Positions 1 through 12,354 of a DNA stretch of 64,000 nt are shown piece after piece. The stretch's first letter is position 1; each line of letters begins with the position of its first letter. The notes below the pieces were generated by a model that was not told the DNA's origin, made no database searches, and saw only the letters and a list, made by a program, of their open reading frames with translations. Position numbers and translations under genes: made by a program. The DNA comes from Manduca sexta. Taxonomy: Eukaryota > Arthropoda > Insecta > Lepidoptera > Sphingidae. The stretch covers positions 9,951,170 to 10,015,169 of the forward strand of contig NC_051134.1 in assembly GCF_014839805.1 (NCBI RefSeq). Reading direction: 5' to 3'.

Positions 1-169
1 GATTGTGTGTTAATTGACCTACTTGTATATATTTACCCCATTTGCGGTTTATTTACATTACATGTAGCCGAGAATTGTGGATCGGTCGAAATTTGCCTGA
101 AAGTATTTTTAAGTTCAGTTTTATATCATGCTCTGCCGATTTGAATTCATACAGAGATACATTGATACA

Positions 170-370
170 AGTGGTTTTGGGGATGCATGACTACCGTGTC
201 GAAGTCTCGGGTTCGATTCTGGGTCAAGTAAAATTATATTAGGTTTTCCTGCTTATTTTCAGTCCGGAGTTTTAAATTGCGCCCGCTATCACATAATATA
301 ATACTAATAGCGAAAAGGTGCAGTAGTTGCGTCTCTGCTTATCCCTTTGGTGATGAGTCGTAACTGTAGG
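170..370 (+). repeat. S1 SINE (tRNA-derived), diverged copy
   Basis: Has a B-box-like gggttcgattctgggtc near 209 and the tail order gtccggagt...cgcccgctatcacat...aaggtgcagtagttgcgtct. Family S1 has a tRNA-like head followed by a constant ~200-bp tail ending in ctacccctt. Confidence 0.6.
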
Positions 371-2401
371 AATATAAGGTCATTTGTTTTTATTTGCTCG
401 CTCCGAGGAGCAGCCTTTTAGCATCATAGTCGTACTCTAAGTGCACCGTCACTGGATTAACGATGTGTTATATATTGAGGTATGTTTCACAACTTCCACG
501 TAAACGCTACTCGTCACATACAATTATAAGCCGGCCAAATACAAATGTAACTCTAAACTATGCTTCAAAATAAATGGTAATAAAATAAGTACAATCTAAA
601 TTAGCTGTTTAATACAATATACAAATAAAATTTACTTGAAACTTGTGAAATAGGCACTTAAACTTTTAAAGATTTATTCACCGACGTATTTTATACGCGT
701 CGATGCTTTTTTTATTGCCGTAGTAAGGTAAGGAGCTAGCAATCCGCTTAATAGTAAACAGCGTTATAGTTCCAGCTGCTTATGTACTTTATTAGTGCCA
801 ATAGCAAAATACAATGCCAGTAGCGCGCGCAACCTACCTACCTACCTATTTATATTGTAAAATAAATAGGTAGGTAGGCAGCAAACAAAAGCCAATAACA
901 ATAAAGACGTCAATTCGATTACACTTGTAATTCAGACTGAAGTTCGCGTGTTTGCTAAATCACCAATTCACAGTAGCCTATCTATATGCCGTGACATATA
1001 CAAATTAGTACGGAATCGATAAAGCTAAACTCTACTTTACGACTGTGACCATAGGCAGAGGTACATTGGATTGTTATTTATTTTTCTGTAATATTGTAAT
1101 TGTTATTGTAAATTGACAGTTTGACTTAAGTACATTTTACACATAAGCTTATGTAAAAATTTCCTTTTTGTTATTCAAATACGAAATTAACGCACCATCA
1201 TTTGATCTATATTCGTCCCATGATGTGATAGAAGAGTATATGTAGTAATATCGTATCGGTCATAAATTCTTATCCCAGAAAAGTCAGACGTTTTTTTGGA
1301 ATTGAAAAACTCCCATAAATTGTGGTCCGACAAATTGATGGCGCCAGACCTTGGAATTAAGGGCTTGTGGTCCACAGCTCATATACTTTGTCTAGATCAA
1401 AACGGCTATAAATTCTATGAATCGGGTACAAAAGAAATTCGAGAATACCTGATATAGTCACTGCACGTTACCTTTGAAAGGAGATTGTTTGAATCCATTA
1501 CGTACTCATTGACGAACGCCATTAGTGAATTAGTGTACGAACCCATATTTACTTATCCAAGGCGATTTCGAATGCCGAAATACTCGTAGTTATAAATGGA
1601 TTTCTGCAAATGGCATTGGCTATTATTTTTTAGGTCAAATCAAAGGTAAATCCTTTCGTGTTTCGTTGTAAATATTTAATTGTATTATAGATTGCATAGC
1701 TAGTGGGTGATATAAGTGACGTTCGTTGTTTTCTTGTATTATTGTTCTTATTTTGTATTTTTTTTGCTATATTTAATTTTATAGTTGAAAGTATAATTCG
1801 TTATTTTTTCTAATAATACTGACATATAAGAGTATAATTGGCCGTATCTCGCCATTCGTGTAGACAAATGTCTACATAACAGCTCTAACACTTATATTTA
1901 TTTAGTGAGATAGGTTATAAACAAACGATTTGTTTTTTAAGGTAAATTAGTGTTTATTAATTAGTATAGCTCACTGATTCTATCATCCTATAGCTGTGGT
2001 CACTAATGACCTTCGATGTTAAAAAGCTACCTAAAATAAATAAATAAAAAAAACAAACTTATATTTAATTGGAGTGACTTCGTCGTGTCAGGCTAAAAAT
2101 AAAGCTGAACCTGCGTCCATTGTTAATAAGTCTGAAAATACTTAACGAAGCTTGAGACCTTTAAAGGTGTTAAGAAATTATTGAACCTTAAGCTTTTAGC
2201 ACGTTGCAGCTATGTTATTATTATACTTCGTATTGTATAAAATGAATAAATAAAAGAATAAATCAGATCACATAGTGTGATTGTTCAAGCCACGTTTTAA
2301 ATGTAGCTATGGTTATAAGTATTTATAATATTCCTTACATAATATGTGGAAAATTCTGGGGTTGTTATATTAGCTCATTTAACTTATATTTTCTATAGCT
2401 C
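371..2401. other. Intergenic, no gene seen
   Basis: AT-rich sequence; apart from the hairpin at 837-878 I recognise nothing. The 62-codon frame at 1187-1375 has no family features. Confidence 0.6.
837..878. repeat. Perfect short hairpin
   Basis: Arms of 17 bp (837-853 and 862-878), CCTACCTACCTATTTAT and its exact complement, with an 8-base loop. The arms are built of a CCTA tetranucleotide run. Confidence 0.8.
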
Positions 2402-2634
2402 CTAAGTAAACTATCATATCTGAAAAAAAATGCGATATTCCCTTTTTTACCGTTTCGTTATGTAGGAACTAAATACTACCAAAACCCATTAAAAAAAGTG
2501 AGTAAATGCTTGTTAAACTGTTTTTTCGTTTATAAACTTTTGAATTGAATGGGTTTGGTAGTAAACAGTACTTAGATAATGAAACGCTAAAATGTGATTG
2601 TCACAGATTTTTCCAGATACGACAGTTTACTTAG
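2402..2634. mobile_element. Palindromic MITE-like element
   Basis: The ends are inverted: ctaagtaaact(a/g)tc(a/g)tatctg at the left matches the complement of the right end (cagatacgacagtttacttag). Inner parts also pair: actaccaaaacccatt near 2477 with aatgggtttggtagt near 2548. Most of the 233 bp therefore forms an imperfect hairpin. No target duplication was certain. Confidence 0.65.
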
Positions 2635-4097
2635 AATCGTTACGTTATAATTTATATGATATTTTAACAATGTTATTTTTACCGCATAAAATAAAATAAA
2701 ATCATTATATTATTATAAGACCTTGTTGAACGTAGATGAGCTCTTCCAATTAACATTTACTTCGTTATTAGATAATAATGACATTTATGGAAGAGCGGAA
2801 ATCCAAAAATAAATAAAACTTTTACTCAAAAGACTTTACACTTTGTTATCGTACCAAAAGACTCTCTCGGGCAGAAATGTAAAGAAAACCCACAATGAGA
2901 ATATAACATTTAATGCTCGTTCCTACGGACCCTCCTATTATCCAACAGGACTTCATTTTCAATAAATTGCAGTTGATTAAACGTTGGCATTTCATACAGA
3001 ACAATACATTTTCTAGACCAATGCGTTCAATAACTAGAATTTAGTACAAGCCAGCAATTATTCATAACTTCTAAATTCTCAATAGAGAATTTAGTGTGAA
3101 GTGGTGATTTATAGCTAGTTTCTTGCAGATTTTTTGCGCTGTGTTCGTCAAACATAACTATAATGATTGTGTTGTATAGTTCTGCCAGTTTTTAAGATAA
3201 GACGAGCTAGTTGCTCGTTTGATGCTAGTCTCGATTGTGATAAAGAGAAGGAATACCAAACACAGACTTTCAATTAAAATGGTTGACACTACATTCCGCT
3301 CATTACCCCCTGACATAGAATTTATGCCATAAATATTTTTGAATTAATAAGAAAAATCTTAACAAAAAAGTGCTGATATTTACGACGTTCTTATTCAGAA
3401 GACTCCATATCTTCTAATAATTGTTGCTGCTTTGAATGGATAAATGAATTACAACACTTTATTTTATACACCAAATACAGTAAAATTAATACAATTATTA
3501 TAAAATAAAAACATGTATCAATAGGTCTTATCGTAAAATACCGATTTCTTCCAGACAAACTAATACATAAAGGGACTTATATTTATAACGAGTTAAAGAA
3601 GAGATGTTGAATAACATTTCAACATAGAAAAATAAGTTATCAAATTAAATATAACCTGGTTTTTTGGTGATAGAAACGCAGATAAAACTATCAACTAGCA
3701 ATTATATTTAGGAACAGCCTTGTTTACTCGACAAACTCATTCTACTAAAACTATGGTAAATAAAATATTTTTTCAATATCCCATTTGTAAAGTTGGTGAT
3801 GTAACACTAATTTCTTTTGTATGTTCTTAAATTTAATAAGTAGTTCCTATAATGTACAATGTAAGTAGTTATTTTTTCTTAATATTTTTTATTGTTACGT
3901 TTTGTTTTATGTTGTCAATTTTTTTTTCACTCAAGCGTCTTGGTGCATTTCCACTGTAAACTTTTGTGATAATTAATTGATAAATAAATAAATATTACTC
4001 AACAGTAATTATGATTACTACTTAGGTAACTTTAAAAGTTGTTCCAATGGACTATTACAAACATAACCCTGCCCTACCCTGTTTCATTTATTTTAAA
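2635..4097. other. Intergenic, no gene seen
   Basis: AT-rich sequence without recognised repeats. A weak 8-bp inverted pair (ctcttcca/tggaagag) lies near 2741-2796. Confidence 0.55.
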
Positions 4098-4185
4098 CTA
4101 GTTGACACGACAGACGTTGTGCCGTATTAACTATGAATTTGTAGCGCGCATTCTGTCAATCGCTGACAGTTATTTCAAACCACTG
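4098..4185 (+). repeat. Short repeat shared with 8808-8880
   Basis: tagttgacacgacagacgtt, then gcgcgcattctgtcaatcgc and tgacagttatttc. The same phrases occur at 8808-8880, with a small piece inverted near 23625-23650. Family not recognised. Confidence 0.45.
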
Positions 4186-5409
4186 ACAGTTATGTAAAAT
4201 TAATATTGTCGTTAAGTTTTCTTATATTTACTAATTTTCCACGCAATTTTTTCTTTCATAAGAATCATCTCCTGACAATAACAAACATAATAAAAAAAAA
4301 TAATGTAATCAGGTATCGATGTATGTTTTGTTAGTTGTTCCTTTTAATAAATAAACAATCCTTTCTTTTGGTTTTGATGTTGTCGGATGGACATTGTTGT
4401 TTCTCACGCTTCGATCCACAAGAAAATTTAAGGAGAAACGAGGATTCCAACTAATAAAGAGCTTAAAACTTGACGAGTCAACATTTACCTCTCAGAATGT
4501 CAGGTTAAATTAGAATTTTTAATTGAAAATTTACTACGAAATAGAACTGAATTTAAAGTAACACTTTACCTAAATACAAGGATAAAAATTAATACTAAGA
4601 TTGACAAAGACGGCACTGTAATTAAAATAAATTTAATCATATTTAGTAAATCGTTGTGCAAGCCAGCCTTATTCTAAGGACGCTTTCTAAAGATTACCCC
4701 TTATTTATAGCTATAGTGCCTATGTGTACGCACTGCGAAGGCTGCCATGCCGTCAGCACTGAGAAACAGACTTGTTATCACAGCTTTACTCCGTCTTTAG
4801 ATAAAAAACGTCTATGAATAAGGAGGTAAAAAAATATTTTTTCTGAAAAACACTAAAAATTTAATTTAAGCGAAAAGAGCAAATATTACAATATTCTAGT
4901 TTTATTAAAATGTCGGGAAACGTGGAGTGCGTTATTGTTCGTTTTTCCATTCAAAATTCAGGAACAGCATACAAGCATTCGTTTCTCTATATTTTGTTTG
5001 ACTAAATATTTTTACATTCTGCAATTGCTTCATGCCTGCTTTGTGCCTGGCTTCAATAGCTGTACGTAGCTCCGAGCAGCAAATACCTACTAATATTTTA
5101 TTCTAATGGAAATTTTAAAAAAGGAAAATAAATACTCAATAAGTCACAAGCAGCTATAGGAAATAAAATGCAGTGCAAATCTATTTGTATTTAAGCGCGG
5201 CGCAGACGTTGTGGTCGAGAACCGCAACACTGCTATGATTTCAGTTGCTTCAGCAACTTAGCTGTTAGTGTCATAGTAGTGAAGTGTGTTGGTACTTGGT
5301 CACAACTCCGAAGCAAACATCCACGTTTATTTTTTTTTATTATTTAACAAAAGGCATAACATTGAAATTGAAACAAAACGTAAAAGTTTAATAATTATGG
5401 TCATATATA
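4186..5409. other. Intergenic, no gene seen
   Basis: No coding pattern or repeat family recognised. Confidence 0.55.
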
Positions 5410-5497
5410 GTCAGTTGGTACGCCTAACGAGTTCGGGTCTCGGGTTCATAACGCGGGTCGGGCAAAGTAATATGAGTATTGACTTCAGTCTGGAATA
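5410..5497 (+). repeat. S1 SINE fragment (head only)
   Basis: Retains gtctcgggttcataacgcgg and gggcaaagtaatatgagt, the tRNA-like head and first part of the tail. Confidence 0.5.
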
Positions 5498-5617
5498 AAT
5501 ATTATTATCCAATCAGACAAAACTAATAAATAATCACGAAACACAGAGTAATTAATTTCAGATAGAAGTCAGACACACGAAAAATCCGCTAGATATGTAG
5601 AGTTCAAAATAGCAAGA

Positions 5618-5720
5618 CTGCCGTAGGGTAATCATTTCTCGTCAGTCAATATTCCATTCGACCCCACTCCACTTATCATCAGGTGCAGTGGAAACACTTT
5701 GTCATGCACGTATAAAAAGC
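5618..5720 (+). repeat. S2 repeat, 3' part
   Basis: S2 is a ~225-bp SINE-like family with about fourteen copies here and no recognisable tRNA head. Consensus phrases in order: ggatatattttatat, accaccgtacacaaggtg, gtcgcgttccgggatcag, ataattatgtcgactgccga, catctctcgtcagtcgacat, ccatcaggtgcagtg. This copy has the last three. Confidence 0.6.
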
Positions 5721-5744
5721 TAGTTCCAGAAATCGCCATTGATA

Positions 5745-5965
5745 TAATAATATCAGCCCTGTATTATACACTTGCACACTGCTGAGCACGGGCCTCCTCT
5801 ACTACTGAGAGGGATTAGGCCTTAGTCCACCACGCTGGCCTAGTGCGGATTGGTTTCACACACCTTCGAAATTCCTATAGAGAACTTCTCAGATGTGTAG
5901 GTTTTCCTCACGATGTTATCCTTCACCGTTAAAGCGAACGATAAATTCACAAAGAATTGATATAC
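5745..5965 (-). repeat. S3 SINE, truncated
   Basis: S3 has a tRNA-like head (gcaggttcaaatcccaaggg) and a tail running gaaggaaaacatcgtgagga, tctgagaagttctctatagg, aggccagcgtggtggactaa, gtagaggaggcccgtgctca, ending tacagggctgatatta. This copy lacks the head. Confidence 0.65.
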
Positions 5966-6187
5966 ATATAATTATACCAATAAAACATTACAATATTGCT
6001 TTTTCATTTCACGACCTACCTCTAGTTACACTTCTAGGTACCCCTTTAGGGAAAAATGGCATATGTGTGCATATATTTTGTTTAGAAGCGTTAAATTTTT
6101 AATTTTCATACATACATTACCGTTGCAAATAGTGTTCCCAGAGGATTATTATAAATGGAAAACAATATCCTAGACATAAACTATTCA

Positions 6188-7074
6188 TCTATACTTCTAT
6201 ACTATTATATAAAGCTGAAGAGTTTGTTTGTTTGTTTGTTTGAACGCGCTAATCTCAGGAACTACCGATCCAAACTGAAAAATTCTTTTTGCGTTGGATA
6301 GCCCTATGTTCGTGGAGTGCTACAGGATATATATCATCACGCTATACCCAATAGGAGCCGAGCAGTAATGCCTAATCTCAGGAACTACCGGTCCGAACTG
6401 AAAAATTCTTTTTGCGTTGGATAGCCCTTTGTTCGTGGAGTGCTATAGGCTATATATCATCACGCTATACCCTATAGGAGCGGAGCAGTAATGGTTAATC
6501 TCAGGAACTACCGGTCCAAACTGAAAAATTATTTTTGCGTTGGATAGCCTTTTATTCGTGGAGTGCTATAGGCTATATATCATCACGCTATACCCAATAG
6601 GAGCAGAGCAGTAATGGCTAATCTCAGGAACTACCAGTTCGAACTGAAAAAATATTTTTGTGTTGGATAGCCCTTTGTTCCTGGAGTGCTATAGGTTATA
6701 TATCGTCAGGCTATGACCAATAGGAGCGGAGCAGTAATGAAACATGATGCAAAAACGGGAGGTTTTGAGAGCTTCTGTTGCGTGCGCTGCGTAAACGGTT
6801 AAAGTTATGCAACAATAATGTATGACGGGATTGTTCCTCTTAAAAAGTTCTACAAAATTATATCATAAAACAAAGTCCCCCGCTGCATCGGTCTGCCCGA
6901 ACGTGTTAAACTCAAAAACTACCCAACGTATTAGGATAAAATTTGGTATGGAGACAGTTTGAGACCCTGGGAAGAACCATAGGCTCCCGGGAAAATATAT
7001 AGCGTGACTTTTATAACGGAAAACTTTAGCCCGACTAACTTTATAACGCGGGCGGAGCCGCGGGCAAAAGCTAG
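6188..7074 (+). mobile_element. Helitron-like element (family H), copy A, with four 123-bp units
   Basis: The 5' end is TCTATACT (two overlapping candidates at 6188 and 6196), followed by AAAGCTGAAGAG and a GTTT tract. Four tandem 123-bp units begin with AATCTCAGG at 6251, 6374, 6497 and 6620. A unique tail ends in a GC-rich hairpin (cgcgg/ccgcg) and then CTAG at 7071-7074, followed by T. A 5' TC, a 3' CTAG with a short hairpin, and no target duplication are Helitron marks; similar elements are common in Lepidoptera. No Rep/helicase gene is present, so it is non-autonomous. Confidence 0.75.
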
Positions 7075-7724
7075 TGTTTAATATACTGCGAGAAATGTAT
7101 CAGAAAAATTATATTAAAATAGATCTCCAGTCATGTGAGACGCTATGGCTATGGGTGAATGAATGAATGAATTGAATGGATGAATGAAATGATTGAGCGC
7201 AATGGAAAGCGTTCAATTAAAAATAATTATCTTAGTATCTATTTTTATAAGGATCACTCCATTGGTAAATTGTTTGCGAAATAACAAACACTTGGGCTAT
7301 GAATTAATCCCTGAGATAAATTCTCGTGATAGATTATAAATTATTATAGATAGCGATCGTGAGGTTATACTCGTATTATATGTAAATTTATGTTCGTATA
7401 GAAGTTAAAATAAACACTTCCTATCACAATGAACCTGACAAAAAAACTAGGTTTAATTTGACGCAATATTTTTTTTGTTCTACCATTTACCGATATTAAA
7501 TTAACCTAAACCAAGTAAATTATTAATGAATGAATTATGAACGTTTTAGAAATATTTGCTTGGAGAAAATTGAAAATTATTAACATAAATAATTGCCAGA
7601 GGGCTCTTACCCCAATCTCCTTTTACGTTCCAAAAAGGTCAATATAATACAGTCAATTGTTCTCGGATTTGTGCTCTATTAAATTCCGATCTGCGGCTGC
7701 GAATAATTCGAACATATTTTTTTT
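7075..7724. other. Intergenic, simple GAAT-rich stretch then nothing recognised
   Basis: A degenerate (GAAT)n tract lies near 7155-7195; the rest is AT-rich. Confidence 0.5.
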
Positions 7725-8015
7725 CCTCTGAATGTCGAGATGAACTTGCCGTTCGCCCTATGGTAAGCGATACGACCGCCCATAAACAGTAGAAACACCA
7801 TCAAACACCTTGAATTCCAAAGTGTTCTTTGGTATTCCATTGCGCACGCCATCCTGAGACATGAGATGTTAAGTGTTATTATGTCCAGTAGTTACACTGG
7901 TTATAATGTCCTTTAAACCGGAACACAACAGTGACTACACACTGCTGCTTGGCAGAAATACACATTGCGGTGGTACCTACCCAGGCGGACTTTCACATAA
8001 CAGAGACCTACCACC
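7725..8015 (+). repeat. R repeat, copy 1
   Basis: A ~285-bp repeat with the phrases cttgccgttcgccctatggt, cccataaacagtagaaacac, ggtattccattgcgcacgcc, cacattgcggtggtacctac and agagacctaccaccagta. The same order occurs at 51425. Possibly a non-LTR element 3' region; the type is unresolved. Confidence 0.6.
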
Positions 8016-8214
8016 AGTATTATAAATATGTTCACAAACCTATATAATATTAGAAAGATAACTTGTACCTTGTACTAATTTATAATATGCTGTCATTTCT
8101 AACTCGGCTTTCATGTTGGCTTCATTAAAATATTAAACGCAAATTGATATTGTTGAGGACTTGTCTGAGCCTCATTACAAAGTCTAAATAGAGGAAGAGC
8201 CTTAAATTCTGAAC

Positions 8215-8350
8215 AACAACTAACTGACGAGAGGTTATTATCCCTTGCCAGTCGACAAAATTATGCCGGCCTGTTGGGTGATCGACCGAATATATACAGA
8301 CTGATGTCGGAACGCGACACAGATTCATAGGTCATAATGGCGGCTTTGCA
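8215..8350 (-). repeat. S2 repeat, partial
   Basis: cagtcgacaaaattatgccg, then a diverged ggcctgttgggtgatcgacc and gtcggaacgcgacacagatt. Confidence 0.55.
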
Positions 8351-8807
8351 TCTTCTAGTCGTGAAGAAGTATATGACCCATCTGTTCTATTGCAATAAAA
8401 AAAGATGTTCCAGAGATGGACGCGTTAAAAAAACAAGCTTTTTAGTGTTATAAATAAACCTATATAAAAATCATTCGAAGGTTGAAAAGCGAATTAACTT
8501 AAGCGAATTCTTTTTTTGAAAAATTTTGACTGGTTTAAAAAAGCATAGAAAAATGAGCTGATTTTAAATATTTTTGAAACTTATCGTCGAAAAAAAAAGA
8601 CTTTCAAACGTCGAAATGTGTATGTATGTTCCCTATGGACTCTAAAACGGCTAGAGCGATTTAAATATTTTTTTTAGTTAATCTTCAAATTATTCCAGCG
8701 GATGATCCTGTGAAGTTTAGTATCGGTTTTATAGGAAGTTATTTGGCTATAGTTTATAATAAGTCCTACTTGTAGGAAGCCGGGGCGGGTTGCTAGTATA
8801 TGTATAC

Positions 8808-8880
8808 TAGTCGACCCGACAGACGTTGTCCTATCTTAACTATGTATGCACGCGCGCATTCTGTCGATTGTTGACAGTAA
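8808..8880 (+). repeat. Short repeat shared with 4098-4185
   Basis: tagtcgacccgacagacgtt, then cgcgcgcattctgtcgattg and ttgacagtaattt. Preceded by gaagccggggcgggttgcta, a different repeat end. Confidence 0.45.
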
Positions 8881-9416
8881 TTTACCATTAAAATAAAATG
8901 AAGAGCACTTTAATATTTTCATCCTTTCAATTAAATTGACGTTTTTATTTTAACTACAAAAGCGGTCCAAATTAAACAAGATCGAAAGGTCTGTAGCCAC
9001 AGGCGATTAAAAACCAAAAAAGGCAACCCTTTGACCGTTGATTCTTTGAGATATTTCTATTTATAACGTACCCTTCTTAAATAGGTTTAGAACATCCCAC
9101 CATTTTTACGGGTTATACAAAACCTTGTTAGTTATGATAAAATGCTTGGCTTACGAATTCTAATGGACGTTCGAGTAATATTTATTCGTTTGCTGCCCTT
9201 TTGATTTTCTACGCGAACAGAAAATATTAAGTAATTTTTAACCGGATTACGTCTTTAGAATTTTTATTCTTGGTTCAAAGTTTGTAATGTTTTAATGTTT
9301 GTTGGAATTTAGATAAATTTAGTCATATTAGCACAGCTTGGAAATAAAAACATTATTTTGTAATAATTTTATTTATTCTTTTATTGGATATAAGATTGAT
9401 ATACTTATAAGTGTTT

Positions 9417-9550
9417 CATCATCATTATCATTTCAGCCAGGAATCGTCTACTGGACATAGGCCTCCCCTATTGAGCGCCACAGGGACCGATCCGACGACC
9501 CTCACCAGGTCGTCGGTCCATCTCGTGGGGGGCATGCCTATGCTAAGTTT
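9417..9550 (-). mobile_element. 5'-truncated LINE insertion with target duplication
   Basis: 134 bp on the minus strand. Frame shows TRWTDDLVRVVG, the C-terminal region of a reverse-transcriptase ORF2 seen also at 18166, and it ends in a short GAT-rich tail. A 12-bp duplication TTATAAGTGTTT flanks it at 9405-9416 and 9551-9562. This is target-primed reverse transcription with extreme 5' truncation. Confidence 0.75.
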
Positions 9551-9827
9551 TTATAAGTGTTTATGTTTTCCTAAAACTAGCAGATAAATAAGACACATAA
9601 GCGAACCAAATCAATGATAGACGATATTTATATCTGGCAATATACCTATTTCAATAGATATTTACGTTAGAAAAAAAATTGTCAACTTGAGAATTGAACT
9701 CAGGGCGACAGTTCGCAGTTCACAAGCAATATACCCCAGAACAAGCATAGAAAACCATGTCCACTACAACATTATAAGGCTAATTTGGCATAATGATTTC
9801 CTATATTTACGCGAATGACATTGAAAT

Positions 9828-9996
9828 AAAACTATTTTTCAGATTTCATAGGGGCTTTCTTATATTATAATTTTATGCCGACGTTTTCTTTTTCTTGCCA
9901 GTTCCCCCCATTACCACAAGGATGTGAAGTCTTCAAAACGTTCCGAGTAAATCATAATATAATAAACTGTGATAAAAAAAAGAAACAGTTATATTT
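9828..9996. repeat. Family F foldback element, diverged copy
   Basis: Begins aaactatttttcagatttcat and ends near ctgtgataaaaaaaagaaac, with central gatgtgaagtcttcaaaacg. The order of motifs matches the copy at 31422, but the arms are eroded. Confidence 0.5.
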
Positions 9997-9999
9997 CAA

Positions 10000-10946
10000 G
10001 ACCACTTTTATCAAGAAAAAGTGCGCGATATAAGATTCATCGAGTCTATTTCACGCGAGAAGAGAGACCAAAAGGTAATAATTCACAACAATAACAATTA
10101 AAAATGGAATCCCCAATTTCGTCACATTTTCAAACACTTTAGATACCAAAAAAATTCTCCGATACCGCGATATTATTAGAAAATATAACTGGCATTATTT
10201 TTAATGCCGTCTCCACAATGTCTCGGCCCGTAAATGAAACGAATGGGATACTTAATTTAACGGTGGGATATAAACTGAACCCCACCCATATGGTTGCAGG
10301 GAATGTTACCAATCGATTCTGGTTATGAGGTTGTTGCTCTGGTGAAAGATTTCTACAAATTATGATACAGAACTGTCTCGATTTCGTCGTTGCGTTCTTG
10401 TATCATTTACTATTTCTCAAAATAAATGAACCTAATAGTTTTTATAAAACATTGGTCTAACATTTTATTTCTTATTTGCCTTTTTTGTTAGACTCAATAC
10501 ATTGGTTCTATGAAATAATACATGGAATGTATATATCAAGACACACAAAAAAGAAGAGACAGAACAAATCGTAATAATTCGTTGCGTACATTTATTTTGA
10601 GAAACACTCATCTAGGATTCTAGAAAAGTACAGTCAAACATCTAAACAATTTTATAACATACAAACTTAAAATTAAACTTTATGTTCCTTTGCTGTACAG
10701 CAATACAAGTATTTATGATTTGGATTTAATTCCTGGTTTGGGAAGTGCTTATATTTTATTTATTTATTTTGAGAGTTTACAACAGAGAACACACATTACA
10801 TTATTTTTACATATAGCAGTATAACGGCAGAAGATAGCTGTGTTTTTCTACTTACAGTAAACTACAGCATGCATCATAACTTACATGATATTAGTAAATT
10901 TTGAATTTACAAGAGTATTATTATTGTTATTTTTTAAATTATTATT
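10000..10946. other. Intergenic flank of the Gypsy insertion
   Basis: AT-rich with no recognised gene. The attta at its right end is the target duplication. Confidence 0.5.
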
Positions 10947-10951
10947 ATTTA

Positions 10952-11088
10952 TGTAATGTCCTTTGGAGCGTAAAGAAACACAGCTAATAGTTGTTAGCAT
11001 GGTTTATTTTCCACTGACGTATCCAATGTCATTCTTACAACCTCAGCCCATAGTGCCATAATACTCCGCATAGTTTGCATACACTACA
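10952..11088 (-). repeat. 3' LTR of the Gypsy element
   Basis: 137 bp, downstream end in the element's orientation, preceded by the purine tract. Near-identical to the copy at 15452-15588. At 137 bp it is short for a Ty3/Gypsy LTR, which fits the mag lineage. Confidence 0.96.
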
Positions 11089-11096
11089 TCTCTCCC
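11089..11096 (-). promoter_or_regulatory. Polypurine tract of the Gypsy element
   Basis: The minus strand reads GGGAGAGA directly before the 3' LTR. This is the expected position and composition for the plus-strand primer. Downstream of the integrase stop there is almost no untranslated sequence before it. Confidence 0.8.
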
Positions 11097-11118
11097 GACT
11101 TAATTTAATCTTAACGGT

Positions 11119-12354
11119 CTACTCCTTATAACTAACAATTTTCTCTAATCTACATTTCCGCAATGGTCGTGACTGGGATAGTACAGGCGTAGTGGGCGGC
11201 GTACTAAACTTTTCATCTTGTGTTTGATGTTCATTTGCACTCGAAATGTTCGGCGATGATATGCCTACGCCGAGCTGCCGCCTTATAGATGGCGATATTG
11301 GAGAACCCGTTACAAGTGAACGTTCTTGAACTGGGGTCGCCTCATTCTCACGACTTGAACCCATTATATTAGGTCTGGACTCCCTAGAACTCGTGGGGAT
11401 AACAAGCGACCCACACCTCGGCTTAAGCTGATCGATGTGTCTATGTATTACTTTACTATTCTTGTCTAAGACCTTGAAGTCCCTTACACCCGTAGCCTTA
11501 GCCACAGTACCAGGAACCCACTTCTCCGTCATCGAATGCTGCCGGTACCAGATTCTCTCCCCAACTTTTAAACTTCTATTTTCACCCCGAGCGTCGTTAG
11601 TTTGACGTTGTTGCGCTCGATGCACATTATTTTCTCGGTCTGGCTTAATAATATCTAACGGAGTTCGCAACCTTCTATTCATTAATAATACCGCTGGACT
11701 TTCTTTTGTGGTAGAATGTTCGATGTTTCGATAATGTAATAAGAAAGTATTTAAGGTCCGATCCACATTTTTACGTTCTAAAACCGCCTTTTTTATTACT
11801 TTCTTTAAGGTTCTCACTGCATTTTCTGCCGCCCCGTTAGATAAAGGATGATACGGAGCTGTAAATATGTGCTCCGTACCATTCCGCCTAACAAAATTTG
11901 CGAACTCACCACTAGTAAATGGAGGCCCGTTATCTGTTACTATTTGTTTAGGGATACCGAACCTGCTCCATAATTCATGTAGTTTCGCAATAGTGCTACC
12001 CGCCGCCGTACTCGGTACACTAAATACTTCTAGCCATTTAGACATAGCGTCAACAACAACCAAATATAATTTCCCTGCTATAGGTCCCATATAATCCAGG
12101 TGCACTCTTGTCCACGGCCGAGTCGGCCAAGGCCAGGGATGCGGTGTGGCGCGCGGAGGTGCATCCGAGAACGCAGCGCACGTTCCACACGCGCCACAAG
12201 CTTGCTCCACCGCCTCGTCAATACCGGGCCACCACACGTAACTGCGAGCCAAGGCTTTCGACTTGACTATCCCCATGTGAGGCTCATGGATTATATTTAA
12301 TACCTTTTCGCGGCAACCTACAGGTATTACTACTCTATGCCCCACATCACACAT
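11119..12354 (-). pseudogene. pol: Gypsy integrase
   Basis: 411 codons. The N-terminal zinc finger is visible as an HHCC arrangement (HEPHMG ... CGACGTC). The catalytic core has the D,D-35-E triad in VHLDYMGP, IVTDNGPPFTSGEF and APYHPLSNGAAENAV. The C-terminal part (GERIWYRQHSMTEKWVPGTV) resembles the GPY/F module. A low-complexity tail follows to the stop at 11119, 23 bases from the purine tract. No chromodomain was recognised. Intact in itself but detached from RNase H by a frameshift. Confidence 0.92.

Noticed and set aside
1187..1375. 62-codon minus-strand ORF
   Set aside because: Short, without motif or neighbours; length is within chance expectation.
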